64,000 nt of DNA. Origin: Lepidostoma basale. Taxonomy: Eukaryota; Arthropoda; Insecta; Trichoptera; Lepidostomatidae. Every line of letters begins with the position of its first letter. Position 1 is the first letter of the stretch. The DNA is taken from positions 434,001 to 498,000 of the forward strand of contig JAHDVF020000761.1 in the NCBI GenBank assembly GCA_022606425.2, in the 5' to 3' direction. The translations under genes were made by a program, and so were the position numbers. This document shows positions 45,749 to 55,964 of the stretch, piece by piece. Under the pieces are notes generated by a model, which saw only the letters and a program-made list of their open reading frames with translations, was not told the DNA's origin and did no database searches.

Positions 45749-46251
45749 TGGTGTTTTTTTAAAGGTTTGGTTTAACTGGCAACATTGTTTCTACAGACTG
45801 CCAATTTGACAGTTGATAGTTGATTTGTAGTCAGTACGTTTTGCCATTTCACCATGGATAGACTGACGTCAGAACAGCGCTTGTAAATTGTGCAAATTTA
45901 TTTTGAAAATCATGGTTCATTTCGCCAAACTTATCATGCACTACGTCCATTTTACGGTCGACATAATCGTCCATCCGAGCAAGTTATTCGGAAGACCATG
46001 GATCGTTTTCGCACCACGTACACTCTAGTGGATCAATTGCATCCACAAAGACGACAATTGTCGAAAATTGGACTTCACGATTGCGCTTCATTTGAGCTAG
46101 CCGTGGCGCTCATATGCCAGAAATCATATTTAAACAATAATAGCATAAAATTATGTATTAAATAAAGCCAATATCATAGACGTTAACATTAGTTTAATGT
46201 GTTTTTTTTTTCATTTTGAATATGTATTGTATACTTCTAAAAGAAACACCT
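45749..46251 (+). mobile_element. Deleted Tc1/mariner-type element with N-terminal remnant
   Basis: The ends GGTGTTTTTTTAAAGG and the complement of GGTGTTTCTTTTAGAAG are inverted and flanked by TA. ATG at 45854 starts MDRLTSEQRL, a TAA where CAA is expected, then IVQIYFENHGSF, YHALRPFYGRHNRPSEQVIR and LVDQLHPQRR: the N-terminal helix-turn-helix of a mariner-like transposase (DUF4817-type). After that the sequence jumps to a non-coding end, so the catalytic domain is deleted. Confidence 0.75.
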
Positions 46252-46732
46252 TATACGAGTATATTGCACATCTCTTTGGATATATGATATTATCTTATAA
46301 TATAATATTAAAATATTTAATGAATATAAATTCATATTTTCTCAAACAGCTTTCTTATTGCTATGTTTTTGTACCTACAATGTACGTACAGATTTTTAAT
46401 TTTTTTTTTTTTTGCGTATATAAGGACTGAAATTATTAATTTAGACTATAGATACATCCTCCCAGTAGTTGGATCACCAACAAATTGTTCATGTCTAATT
46501 TTATACTTTGTATAATTTTCTGACATGTCATCATTTGCTAATGGCTATTTTAAAATATTACTACACTATATGCCCCGACGTATCTCGCCTGTTAGTATGC
46601 ATATGAAATGTTTTGTGTCACCATTGATTCAAACGTATCTTCAGGCTTGGCATTGATGGTACTGTATAAAAAGTTGTTTATTTTTTTTTTGCGATGCACA
46701 CAAGTTACTACAATATGTTAGTTTTCGGCTAC
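46252..46732. other. AT-rich sequence without identified features
   Basis: Nothing recognised. Confidence 0.4.
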
Positions 46733-47367
46733 CCCGGTGTATCTCTTGTATTAGTATTCACCATGTTGTATGAATTGTTTCTCAGTCCCAGTGTCCCGTT
46801 TGTTAAAAACGCGAGGTAAGCAGGTCCCCGGCCATACTTGCCGCGCTCAATTTCGGTTATCCCGGGGTGTCTCTTGTATTAGTATTAAGCATGTTGTATG
46901 TAATGTTTCTCAGTCCCAGTGTCCCGTTTGTTATCAGCGCGAGATAAGCAGGTTCCCGGCTATACTTGTCGCGGTCACTTTCGGCTATCCCGGGATGTTT
47001 CTTGTATTGGTATTTAGCATGTTGTATGAAATGTGTCTCAGTCCCAGTGTCCCGTTTGTTATCAGCGCGAGGTAAGCAGGTTCCCGGCTATACTTGTCGC
47101 GGTCACTTTCGGCTATCCCGGGATGTTTCTTGAATTGGTATTTAGCATGTTGTATTAAATGTTTCTCAGTCCCAGTGTCCCGTTTGTTATCAGCGCGAGG
47201 AAAGCAGGTTCCCGGCTATGCTTGTCGCGGTCACTTACGGTTATCCCAGGATGTTTCTTGTATAAATATTAAGCATGTTGTATGAAATGTTTCTCAGTCC
47301 CAGTGTCTCGTTTGTTAACAGCGCGAGGTAAGCAGGTCCCCGGCCGCACTTGCCGCGCTCACTTTCA
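46733..47367. repeat. 128-bp tandem array, about five units
   Basis: The word CAGTCCCAGTGTC recurs at 46783, 46911, 47039, 47167 and 47295, exactly 128 bases apart each time. Units share AGCATGTTGTATGAAATG, GCGCGAGGTAAGCAGG and TCGGCTATCCCGGGATG and differ by scattered substitutions only. The unit is GC-richer than its surroundings. 128 is not a multiple of three, so open frames across it are accidental. Confidence 0.93.
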
Positions 47368-47600
47368 TTCATTTCCGTTGCGCTTCCCGTTTAGTCCCTA
47401 TGAAAAGTAAGTCCACACATTTTATATTTACAGCACCGGCCTTGAGGTTGGGGGTGGTAGGGCTCTCAATGTGTTCCTCCTCTCCCCGGGTGATTCCGTT
47501 TCCCTTTCCCCCAGAAGTATGTTATTTCATTGCAACGTTTTGTCCCCGCTGTCCGCTGCGCAACTTTAACGCCTCTAACAAAATGCTACAGATTCGTGCA
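47368..47600. other. GC-richer block next to the tandem array
   Basis: Less AT-rich than its flanks, with pyrimidine-rich words (CCTCCTCTCCCCGG, CCCTTTCCCCCAG). It could be the remainder of the element that donated the repeat unit. No coding or structural signal I can name. Confidence 0.4.
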
Positions 47601-48507
47601 CTGCACTGCACCTCACTTTGTATAAATATTTGTATTTTAATTACTAACTCTTTTTGGTGTATGCCTAATATTATGGACAGATACCCAACTGACATGTAAG
47701 TCTCTACACATATATATTTTACACTTTTTATTCATAAAATAATATTAATGATTTTATTACATTTATCTAGTACATAGGTTACTCTTCTTTTTAAATAATA
47801 TACTAATTACGGATTTAAAAAAATAATTTTATTAATTTAAACGCCATTAAATGTACACCTTTGACAGTTTAATTATATAAATTCACATTCGAAATTTAAA
47901 TATTGTACATTTTTACGTTAGTGCGTGTTTGCTTTGGATTCGTGTAAAACATTACAAAAAAATACGAATTATGTGTTTTTATTGAATTTAATATACATTT
48001 CAACTCCATTGCTCGAACAACTCCAAATATTAAAATTGATTCATACAATTTTGTTTAGAAAATATTGAAATACTGCATTATTTTTGGGTAAACGCATCAG
48101 ATCAGATATACAAGAACATTTGTCCGACGCAAAAAAGACGGAAAACTCGCTAGAAATTAGAACGTTTACCGCTTGTATGCCGTTTCTTTAATGTTAAAAA
48201 AATGTCGATCTCCATAGAAAACACATTAACCAGTTCCATTGCGATATGATACGGACATTGCCACAAGCATGTTGGTTCTGCAAATTGGGAGTTGCAATCT
48301 ACGCTGACACCTTCGAAGATATGATCAAGAATTAAGATTTAGGATTTTCGCCAGAAAAATTGTTAACAAAATATAAGTTATAAAAGTGTTAAGAATATTG
48401 TGTTATCACTTATAGTATAATGGATCATTGAATCTGCAATTTTCGTAGCTGCAAACCTTCAGTGCCCATCTCGCACAAGAAGAATGTGATGGTATGACCT
48501 TACATTT
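47601..48507. other. AT-rich sequence without identified features
   Basis: Nothing recognised on either strand. Confidence 0.4.
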
Positions 48508-48894
48508 CGTCACCTGAGAGTAAGAGGGTTCTAACTAACAAAATTTCACATTTGGCTTTTTTTCGTGAAAAGGGTTCTTACTAACCTTATCTATACGTAC
48601 AATTAAAAAAAAAACATGTAATAGTATCGTCATTTTGATGTTACGAAAATAATCAAGTTCCATCTGATCATTTAAAACACACGATACACTGAAGAAGGAT
48701 TCATTTAAACTTAGATCTTTATTATTCCAACTGTTGCCAGCCAAAATTTACACGTTTCTCGGTAAAAGAATCTCTGGAAATCGGAATAAAATCCCTTTAT
48801 TCCAAGATACACACCCGAAACCAACAAAACTTTGACTTCATATTTCTCAGATTTTTACTTTTGTCAGTTGGAACCTTCTTACTCTCAGGTGACG
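48508..48894. mobile_element. 387-bp TIR element
   Basis: CGTCACCTGAGAGTAAGAGG at the left is inverted at the right (CCTTCTTACTCTCAGGTGAC), about 30 bases with three mismatches. ATTT flanks both sides (48504-48507, 48895-48898). The interior is non-coding. A MITE of uncertain superfamily. Confidence 0.8.
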
Positions 48895-49792
48895 ATTTGT
48901 TATCACTGATCACTGATTGCTCTTGCCCGAAACGATGCTATTTTCCCGAAAATATTTAATTGAGTTATTTTTACATATTTCGAAAAACAGTCAAAACAAC
49001 GAAAGACATTTACACTGGAATTCACTATTTTTTCCCACTATTATTCTCGACGTGTTCCGAAGGTATTACGCCTTTATAATCATAAAATATATCGATCGGT
49101 TAGTGTTGCCAGTAGATACCATCTCCTTTTATTCTTACACTAAGTCAGATGCACTCGATCGACAGCCGTTACTTACCTGCTCGCCTCCCGCCTTCCACAA
49201 CAGATGGTGCCACATTCTGCGACTAATGTAACGATTCAGTTCATGATTTCCGATACTGCTATTCGACCGGCCGGTCTCGTTCTAGGCGGTTGTATTCGCC
49301 GTGGTTTTCCAACCGAACAATAACATCGTAGTTCGTTAACCAATGTACGTTTTTTTAGACGCATCGAAAGAATTAAGTGCCGTTGTTTAAGGACATTTCA
49401 TCCAGCGCCTGAGCGGTTACGGTTCGCCGTACGAATGAACTAAGTGCAGTTGTCCGACCCAGTTGTAGTTGTGTTCGATGTGGGAATTTCACCTTAATTA
49501 ATACTTACACATATGTACGTAAGCGCATGATCATATTGAAAGTATTCCATACAATTTGCGATATTTATGTTGCTGAAATGCTCTTTTCATGACACTTCAC
49601 CGTTTCATTATAGTTGACAAAAATATTAAAGTTTGAAATTTCGTCTTGTCTGACCAGTTTATCTAGTGATGAAAATACTTCAGGACCACATTTTTTTTAT
49701 ATATTGCTCTTAATAAATACGACTTATTTGGAGAAATATGCTATATATATATATATATATATTATTATTTAATATTTTAATTAATATCGTAT
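48895..49792. other. Unassigned, with a GC-richer block at 49130-49480
   Basis: The block includes the palindrome GACCGGCCGGTC (49265-49276) and GGTGCCACATTCTGCGAC. Composition is host-gene or LTR-like, but there is no ORF above 104 codons and no recognisable motif. An (AT)n run lies at 49742-49763. Confidence 0.4.
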
Positions 49793-50050
49793 AAGGATTA
49801 ATTGTATCTCAATAGAAACGAAGATGTAAATTATTTGGAAACAGAATATGGTGGTCGAGGCGTTTACAGGACTTATGGCCTGTCATTGGTTGGATTAAGC
49901 GATCGCTTTATGTAATACAACATTCCCCATTCCGTCCTTCTACGAACACCATGTCTGACAAATTTTTGGAACTTGTATATATGTCTTAAAAATGATTAAC
50001 CCGCAATGGGTAAAAATACAATATTTGTCTACAAGTATTTGTATACATTA
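49793..50050 (+). repeat. Direct repeat G, copy 1
   Basis: From AAGGATTAATTGTATCTCAA to ACAAATTTTTGGAACTTGTA it matches 54463-54660 with few changes. Then, after a ~110-base segment present only in the second copy, both continue ACCCGCAATGGGTAAAAATA and TTTGTCTACAAGTATTTGTA. Class unknown. Confidence 0.75.
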
Positions 50051-50082
50051 AAAAAAAAATTGTATAATAATACTTTTAGACA

Positions 50083-50260
50083 AATCTTCTTCTTTGCTAG
50101 CCTTCTTCCCTCCTCTGCTAGGCCTCTTTCAATTTCTTCCACTCGTCTCTATCCTGCCCCTTTTGTATCCAAGATTTTCCAACCCTTTTGATAATATCAT
50201 CGGTCCATCTCATCGGTGGCCTTCCGACACTTCCTTCCTGGCCTTCCGTCGTATACGAGT
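50083..50260 (-). mobile_element. LINE C-terminal fragment
   Basis: The complement reads GRPPMRWTDDIIKRVGKSWI, QKGQDRDEWKRLKEA, followed by a GAAGAAG end: the common LINE ORF2 end. A near-continuous frame, 5'-truncated. Confidence 0.7.
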
Positions 50261-51182
50261 ACATACTTTAAGTCAAATCCTTGTAGGAAAAATCACTTAC
50301 TGTACTTTGCCTTTACAAAAAAAAATTCTAGTTGTTAGAAAACAACATTTTTTAAAATATGAAATGCAGACACTGTAATCGGTTTAAATTATTTTTGCTA
50401 GACGACAAAGAACAAACAATTCTATCGGCTTATATTACTTACTAAAAAAATGGCAATTTTTGTACGATATTAATGGCAACAATCTGCTGAGCATGTTTAA
50501 GTCGACGATTGACGTCTTTCATATTAGTGAAAATTATATACAGAAGACAAATATTCTTGACTATAAAGAGTATTTCTCTCATGCATTCCTGGTATTTTAC
50601 CTGATCTCAACTATTAATATGTTTGTAATGTCTTTTGAGGATTTAAACTGATTTGATTTTAATTATTTATTTATCTTTAGGGAACGATATAAACTGTGTT
50701 AAAATTTTGTTTTACGATGAAGTTATTTCATCTTTAAAACGAGTTAAACAAACTTAAAATCGAATAAACAACCGGTATTTGTTTAAAAAAAAGAACATAA
50801 CGAATTATTTTGTTATAAACATTTTTAATGTCACACCACAAGTTTTCTGTTTTGTTTCTTTGAAACTATAAAATATATATTGTTTATATGATATTTGTAT
50901 TTTATTATTATTTCTTTATTACGCTTAAGCTTATACCGAAGTCTGTAACTATAATTCGCAATACTAAGGGCCCGGAAACCGGTAGGTACTGTGTGCAGTT
51001 GTCGGCAATACACACGAGGTTATTTAAAGTTCATTGTAGGGTAGTTCATTGTCGATCAATACATTTAAATGTTTAACCTTTCCCGATGCTGTGTAGCTAG
51101 TACACATTATTTCTTATAATTTTAAAACCCTTTAAAATACATAATAAATACTGGGTTCAGATTTTCAATTATATTATATCAG
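50261..51182. other. AT-rich spacer
   Basis: TTTGTAATGTCTTTTGAGG at 50621 is the tail word also seen at 44.9 kb. 50930-51080 is GC-richer and unassigned. Confidence 0.4.
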
Positions 51183-51530
51183 ATGGGAAATGGTGCGAAT
51201 AATGGTGTCATGAACAAAATAATGGAAGGATCATTAAGATGGTTTGGACATATGGAAAGAATAAATGAAGAAAGAATGGTAAAAAAATTATATGTTAATG
51301 ATGTAAATGGAACCAGAAATAGAGGAAGACCGAGGAAAACGTGGCACGATCAAATAAATCAAATATTGAATGTCGGCCATGTGAGGAGTCAGAGAAATCG
51401 ACGCGCGTGCATGACAGGATGTATGAATGTTGAGGAAGCGAGAGAAATATGTCAGGAAAGAAAAGTGTGGCAGTCCATTCTTTCTGCCTACCCCTTCGGA
51501 GAGACGGCGTGATGGTTAGTTAGTTAGTTT
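51183..51530 (+). mobile_element. LINE-A 3' part, best-preserved C-terminal frame
   Basis: 109 codons open to the natural stop: GANNGVMNKIMEGSLRWFGH, MERINEERMVKKLYVNDVNG, RPRKTWHDQINQILNVGHV, QRNRRACMTGCMNVEEAREI, WQSILSAYPFGETA. It is the tail after the RT domain of a non-LTR retrotransposon. The DNA then gives GGTTAGTTAGTTAG. The frame has no stop or shift, so this is one of the youngest copies here; all upstream domains are missing through 5' truncation. Confidence 0.88.
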
Positions 51531-52064
51531 TATATCAGATTGAAACAATTATATTATATCATGATAAACACTTCTTGGACGCAGAATAAATGTTTTATCA
51601 AAAATCAGAGACAAATTACTCACACTATCAAAAGTGTCGCACGTGACGGTCTCTCTTAATATTCGTGTTTCACTCTCCTATATCGAGTATATGCTGTTAA
51701 ATCTGGTAAGCTGTTAAATCAGCCCGCGCACGCGACCGCCGGTGATCATATATGACCAGGCGCAGGCCCCACCAGGTACTTTTGTCGTTACTTATACGTA
51801 TAGGATTCTTCTTTTGCGTACAATATTCGTATGTATCTATTACAGAAACGATTAGTGAATGGGATGTTAATATATCTCTTTGTAATTTAGGTTAGCAATT
51901 TCGGCGTAACACTTTCGAAGGCAAAAGTTCAAATTTCTCTTTCGTCGCTCTGAGATTGTTTTCGGATAGAAAAAAGATTTATTACTTCGCAAATATCTAA
52001 CGATTTTTTCGACAGCTGTTTCACTGACATGGCATAATTAATCATTAAGTCAATATATATATAT
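51531..52064. other. Unassigned, with a short GC-rich block
   Basis: 51715-51785 (CCCGCGCACGCGACCGCCGG onward) stands out by composition. No feature identified. Confidence 0.4.
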
Positions 52065-52228
52065 CGCACCGTGAGTGTAAAACCGACGTAAGTGCAAATA
52101 TACAGTTAGGAGATATGGGAGTTTAAAGATTTCGTATTGCTTGGAAAAACAGTTTTTTTTTTTTAATAAACCAATGATTTTCGGTTTATAGTAATATACC
52201 TATAAACCGAAAATCATTGGTTTATTTA
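52065..52228. mobile_element. Palindromic element P, half-deleted copy
   Basis: The left arm runs from CGCACCGTGAGTGTAAAACC to the centre; the right arm stops after 30 bases (ATTGGTTTATTTA). The 10-base central loop reads GTAATATACC, the exact reverse complement of the loop in the 17.3 kb copy, so the two copies lie in opposite orientations. Confidence 0.85.
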
Positions 52229-52299
52229 TCCTTTGATGGCAAAGGATAAAGATTCCACTAATTAAGTTGGCTACCGAGTAGTACAAACAAGATATAATA

Positions 52300-52960
52300 A
52301 TAATATAATAAATTTGATAATTTATAAAGCGCCATTTTTATGAATTACTCATCTCAAGGGCGCTGTAGAAGATGCTCCGTTTTATCAACTAGATAATAAT
52401 AGTAATAATAATGATAAAGAAAATATATATAAAAACATATTTAGTATGAGGGCTGCACCTGACGAAGTCGATCAGCCCTTCCCGTCAGGAAATGATAATT
52501 TGAAAAGGTGCGTTTTGAGTCTCGATCTAAACTCTGATTGATTCTCAATGCACTTAAGGTCTGCTGGAAGACTGTTCCAGGCTGAAGGGCCGGCTACCGC
52601 GAAGGCTCGGTCGCCAAAGTTTGTGCTTGGACAGCGTTTTGGCACAGTCAATCTACCGATCGCAGAAGACTTAGCTGATCGCAATGTAGACTGTCTAGCA
52701 TTCAGGTTCTCGTTGATGCAGAGTTCAGATATATAAGCTGGTGCCATTCCATGCAACGCCTTATAGACCGTCCAGCAGAGCTTGTATTGTATCCTTTCTG
52801 GACATTTCAGCCAGTGGAGCTCCTTAAGATGCTGTGTTATGTGACAACTCTTTGGCACACCCCTTATCAGTCTTGCTGCTGCATTGAATGCAGACTGGAG
52901 TTTGTTTGTTTGCTGTTTGGGGATGTTGGCTTAGACACCATTGCAGTAATCTAGTCGATC
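52300..52960 (-). mobile_element. L2/CR1-like LINE, C-terminal end
   Basis: Minus frames read DYCNGV, a stop, ANIPKQQTNKLQSAFNAAA and RLIRGVPKS, then continuously HLKELHWLKCPERIQYKLC, VYKALHGMAPAYISEL, and GDRAFAVAGPSAWNSLPADL to HLFKLSF (52472-52858). This is the RT-distal end of L2/CR1/Rex-type elements. The 3' UTR contains a hairpin-like CATCTCAAGGGCGC and a TAA-rich end. 5'-truncated; a 19-base inverted repeat (52931-52950 with 52964-52982) sits at the truncation point. Confidence 0.85.
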
Positions 52961-53074
52961 TAAATTACTGCAATGGTGTCTATGAAATATTTTGGCTAAC
53001 ACTACATCATTCGTCAATCGTTAGGTCATATCAATCCATTAAAAAATACAATTCTGCATTTTTCCTCACAATTT

Positions 53075-53145
53075 GAAATCTTACTTTTAAAGCGCCGTTT
53101 TCCTGACGTAATCACGTCAAGGGTGCATTTAGACGCGTTTTAAAT
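53075..53145 (-). mobile_element. L2/CR1-like 3'-end scrap
   Basis: AAAGCGCCGTTTTCCTGACG and CGTCAAGGGTGC recall the UTR at 52.33 kb. Short and uncertain. Confidence 0.35.
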
Positions 53146-53236
53146 CTAAAAATCTTTATATGATCGCTGCATCTGATATTCGCGATAAGTTAGAAAATAA
53201 TATACTAAAAAAAAGTGTACAAAATGGCTAATAATA

Positions 53237-53397
53237 GGAATGAAAACTTCTGTTTTCTAGAAGTTTTATTACATTTATGCGAATGGAATGTTTCGCCTTT
53301 CTAAGGTAGAAAATTAATGTATAAACAGACGTTTTCATTAGTATTAATTATTGTATTTCATGTGAAGTTTTACACCATTGTTCAAGAAACAATAAAT
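53237..53397. mobile_element. MITE-1 fold-back element
   Basis: TCTGTTTTCTAGAAGTTTTA with GGAATGTTTCGCCTTTCTAA on the left, ACAGACGTTTTCATTAGTAT and CACCATTGTTCAAGAAACAA on the right. The central right half is deleted. Confidence 0.8.
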
Positions 53398-53429
53398 ACA
53401 AATTGGCTTTTAATTTAAATATAAAGTAT

Positions 53430-53546
53430 GCAAAACGTGAGTTTTCAGCTTAGATATGAAATCGGTCGGATCATTTATGCACCTAAGATGAGGGGGATTG
53501 TTCCAAGTTGATGGGCCGGCTACTGCAAAGGCTACTAAAAAGATAT
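53430..53546 (-). mobile_element. L2/CR1-like C-terminal scrap
   Basis: The complement reads AFAVAGPSTWNNPPHLRCIN, then DPTDFISKLKTHV, matching AFAVAGPSAWNSLP...FRSRLKTHL of the 52.5 kb copy. Cut by the following LINE fragment. Confidence 0.7.
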
Positions 53547-53690
53547 CTTCTTTTCTTCTCAATGTAGGCCTAGTGGCCTGTTTCTCAAGAGAGATTGACT
53601 TCCTGCGAAGTCCATTCCCAGCTGTCGATCCATCTTTTTGATGGTCTTCCTTGGGGTTGGCCGTGAAATACAAAACGAGGGAGTCTGGAA
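53547..53690 (-). mobile_element. LINE 3'-end fragment with GAA-type tail
   Basis: The complement gives RPTPRKTIKKMD and SLEKQATRPTLRRKED; the + strand starts ATATCTTCTTTTCTTC. It abuts the L2-like scrap at AAAAAGATATC, probably as an insertion. Confidence 0.55.
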
Positions 53691-54462
53691 AAATCCATTG
53701 TTTTCACTATGCATATCGGTGTTTTACAAGTTGATATGTTTATGTATAAAAAAATAACTTATTTTTTTCCGCAATAAACATGAATTTGATATCTGGAATT
53801 TGCAAAATATATATTCGGGATATTTTTGTATTCGTAGTGCCAATCTTTTGAATACACAAATGTTATTTATAATACTTTATTCTGCTAGAAACTTTGCCAT
53901 TTTCATTAATTTATTCACTTGTATAAGACGCGAGGCGAAGTATCCAACTATCGTGTTTTTTTCCTCTTGATCGTGCATATGCATTAATTTTCTGTTATTA
54001 TTTACCCTGCTCTTAGTTTTTATCTCCCTGTATTTATTATAGTAATTGGACGAATTCTACAAGTTAACGTATTGATTTTTTCAACCACTCCTAGATTTTC
54101 GCTCGAATGAGATAATCCACAACATTTCACATTGGCATTTTGAAGTATGATGGGATCAGTCTTATATGTTGATTTAAACACTCACTTGTGAATGAGACAA
54201 ATAAATCTAAATATGTTATTGTTGTAGTTTTTCGTACGAATTATATAATTTTTTCGCAAACTTATTGTTTATTATGGTACTTTTATCAACAACATTTTAA
54301 TGAATACTTAAATAACTAGTGTATATCGTATTTTGGTAGACATATTTTTATTTTAGAAAAAAAAAATTAGTTAGAAATATCTTGATGAACATCACATAAT
54401 GTTAAATTATCATTCCATGAAAAAAAATATATTATTTTAATTTCACTAGCACAAATATTATT
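53691..54462. other. AT-rich sequence without identified features
   Basis: Nothing recognised. Confidence 0.4.
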
Positions 54463-54805
54463 TAAGGATTAATTGTATCTCAATAGAGACGAAGATGTAA
54501 ATTATTTGGAAACAGAATATGGTAGTCGAGGCGTTTACAGGACTTATGACCTGTCATTGGTTGGGTTAAGCGATCACTTTATGTTTAACAACATTCACCA
54601 TTTCGCCCTTCTTACGACACCACGTCTGACAAATTTTTGGAACTTGTATATATGTTGTATATATTTTTTAATAATTTCACTGTTGGTAGGTCCATCTACT
54701 CTAGCGCCATCTATTAAGATAATTTGTAAGCACTAAGCAGAAAATCTTTATTATTTAACCCACAATGGGTAAAAATCCAGTATTTGTCTACAAGTATTTG
54801 TATAA
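54463..54805 (+). repeat. Direct repeat G, copy 2 (longer)
   Basis: The same strand and order as 49793-50050 with an extra ~110 bases (54655-54760) containing ACTCTAGCGCCATCTATTAA. An 87-codon frame (54473-54736) is not kept in copy 1, so it is not a gene. Confidence 0.75.
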
Positions 54806-54920
54806 AAATAAAAACAAATTCTATAAAAAAATATTAATAAAAGGTGCAATAGAAAAAAATACAAATTTTAAATAAAAAAAGGCAAATATCTAGTGTGTAT
54901 TTTAAAAATTAAATTGTTAT

Positions 54921-55089
54921 AGATGCGTTGAAGATGCCTATTGGTGGCGATGAGGTTCGCAAACCATCACACCGCGTCTCTCGCGGGGCTAAAAGAGAAG
55001 AATGGAGTGCCGCATCGGTTGAAGTGTGGCAGTCCATTATTTCGCCTACCCATTCGGGGAGACGGCGTGATGTTTAGTTAGTTAGTTAT
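54921..55089 (+). mobile_element. SINE-C, 5'-truncated
   Basis: Starts at GATGCGTTGAAGATGCCTAT, keeps the GC block (CACACCGCGTCTCTCGCGGG), the LINE-A terminus (GTGTGGCAGTCCATTATTTC, GGGGAGACGGCGTGATG) and TTTAGTTAGTTAGTTA. Confidence 0.8.
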
Positions 55090-55655
55090 ATTGGTATAGA
55101 TTTTTATTTTATTTATTTTATATTTTATTTTTAGTTGTCCCGGAATATAATCGTTGTTTTTATTTACCAATTCATACTTGTAATAACATGTACTCGTATT
55201 ACATTACGGATCATTAAAATATGATATATGTATAATATTTAATTTACATTTCACCTTGAAAGTTTCTTGTCAACTGTCTATCGATATTTTTTTACGTCGT
55301 TTAATGTTTTCATGTCTGTAGTTTGTGATATACATAATAATACATTTAAATTAGAATATTTGATTGACGTACTTTTTATCATAAAATATTTTTTCATAAC
55401 CAAATAAAACAAACCTTTGGGCTTAAATTAAAGTATTTTAAAATGGTTACTTTAATACATTTATTAGAATTCTTGATATAATTTAAAAACTTTGATTGTT
55501 AAGCTATGAAATGACTATGCAATTATTATTTTTTTGTTTTTGTAATTATCTATTCAATTGAATAATTTAATATATTGGCAAAATACAACATTTCGACAAA
55601 TTCAAATACGTAATTAGATTTCCTTTAAGTTTTTGTCAACTGATTAAATATAAAT
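55090..55655. other. AT-rich sequence without identified features
   Basis: Nothing recognised. Confidence 0.4.
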
Positions 55656-55860
55656 ATGTCTTCTTCTTTTTCATGTGCCATATAAGGTCTCCCTGGCGTA
55701 GGCAATCACTTCCGTAAACGCTTCTCTATCTTGCGCCGCCCGGAACAACTCTTCCGTGTTCCCTAATTCCAGTCCAATCTTTGATGTTTCGTAGACAAGG
55801 CAATGGCATTCAGCCTGGACCACGTCGTCCCTCAGTTTTGCACATTAACAACTAATCTGT
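55656..55860 (-). mobile_element. LINE 3'-end fragment with GAAGAAG tail
   Basis: The complement reads RAAQDREAFTEVIAYARETL, YGT, stop, lysine codons from the (GAA) tail: an A.DR..F...I..AR...GT end of a LINE lineage related to the 39.8 kb piece. Confidence 0.65.
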
Positions 55861-55964
55861 TAAAAAATGTATTTATTTGATTTATTCCATTACTTAGCGT
55901 CACCCTATATATAAGTATTTGATAATGCCTTAGCAAGGCGGAACATGTCAATCCCATATAATTA

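Noticed and set aside
46770..47075. 101-codon frame in the 128-bp array
   Set aside because: The period is not divisible by three, so each unit is read in a different frame; no repeat peptide results.
46733..47367. CRISPR array
   Set aside because: Units are contiguous 128-bp repeats without unique spacers, and the DNA is eukaryotic.
54473..54736. 87-codon ORF in direct repeat G
   Set aside because: The frame is not preserved in the copy at 49.8 kb and shows no known domain.
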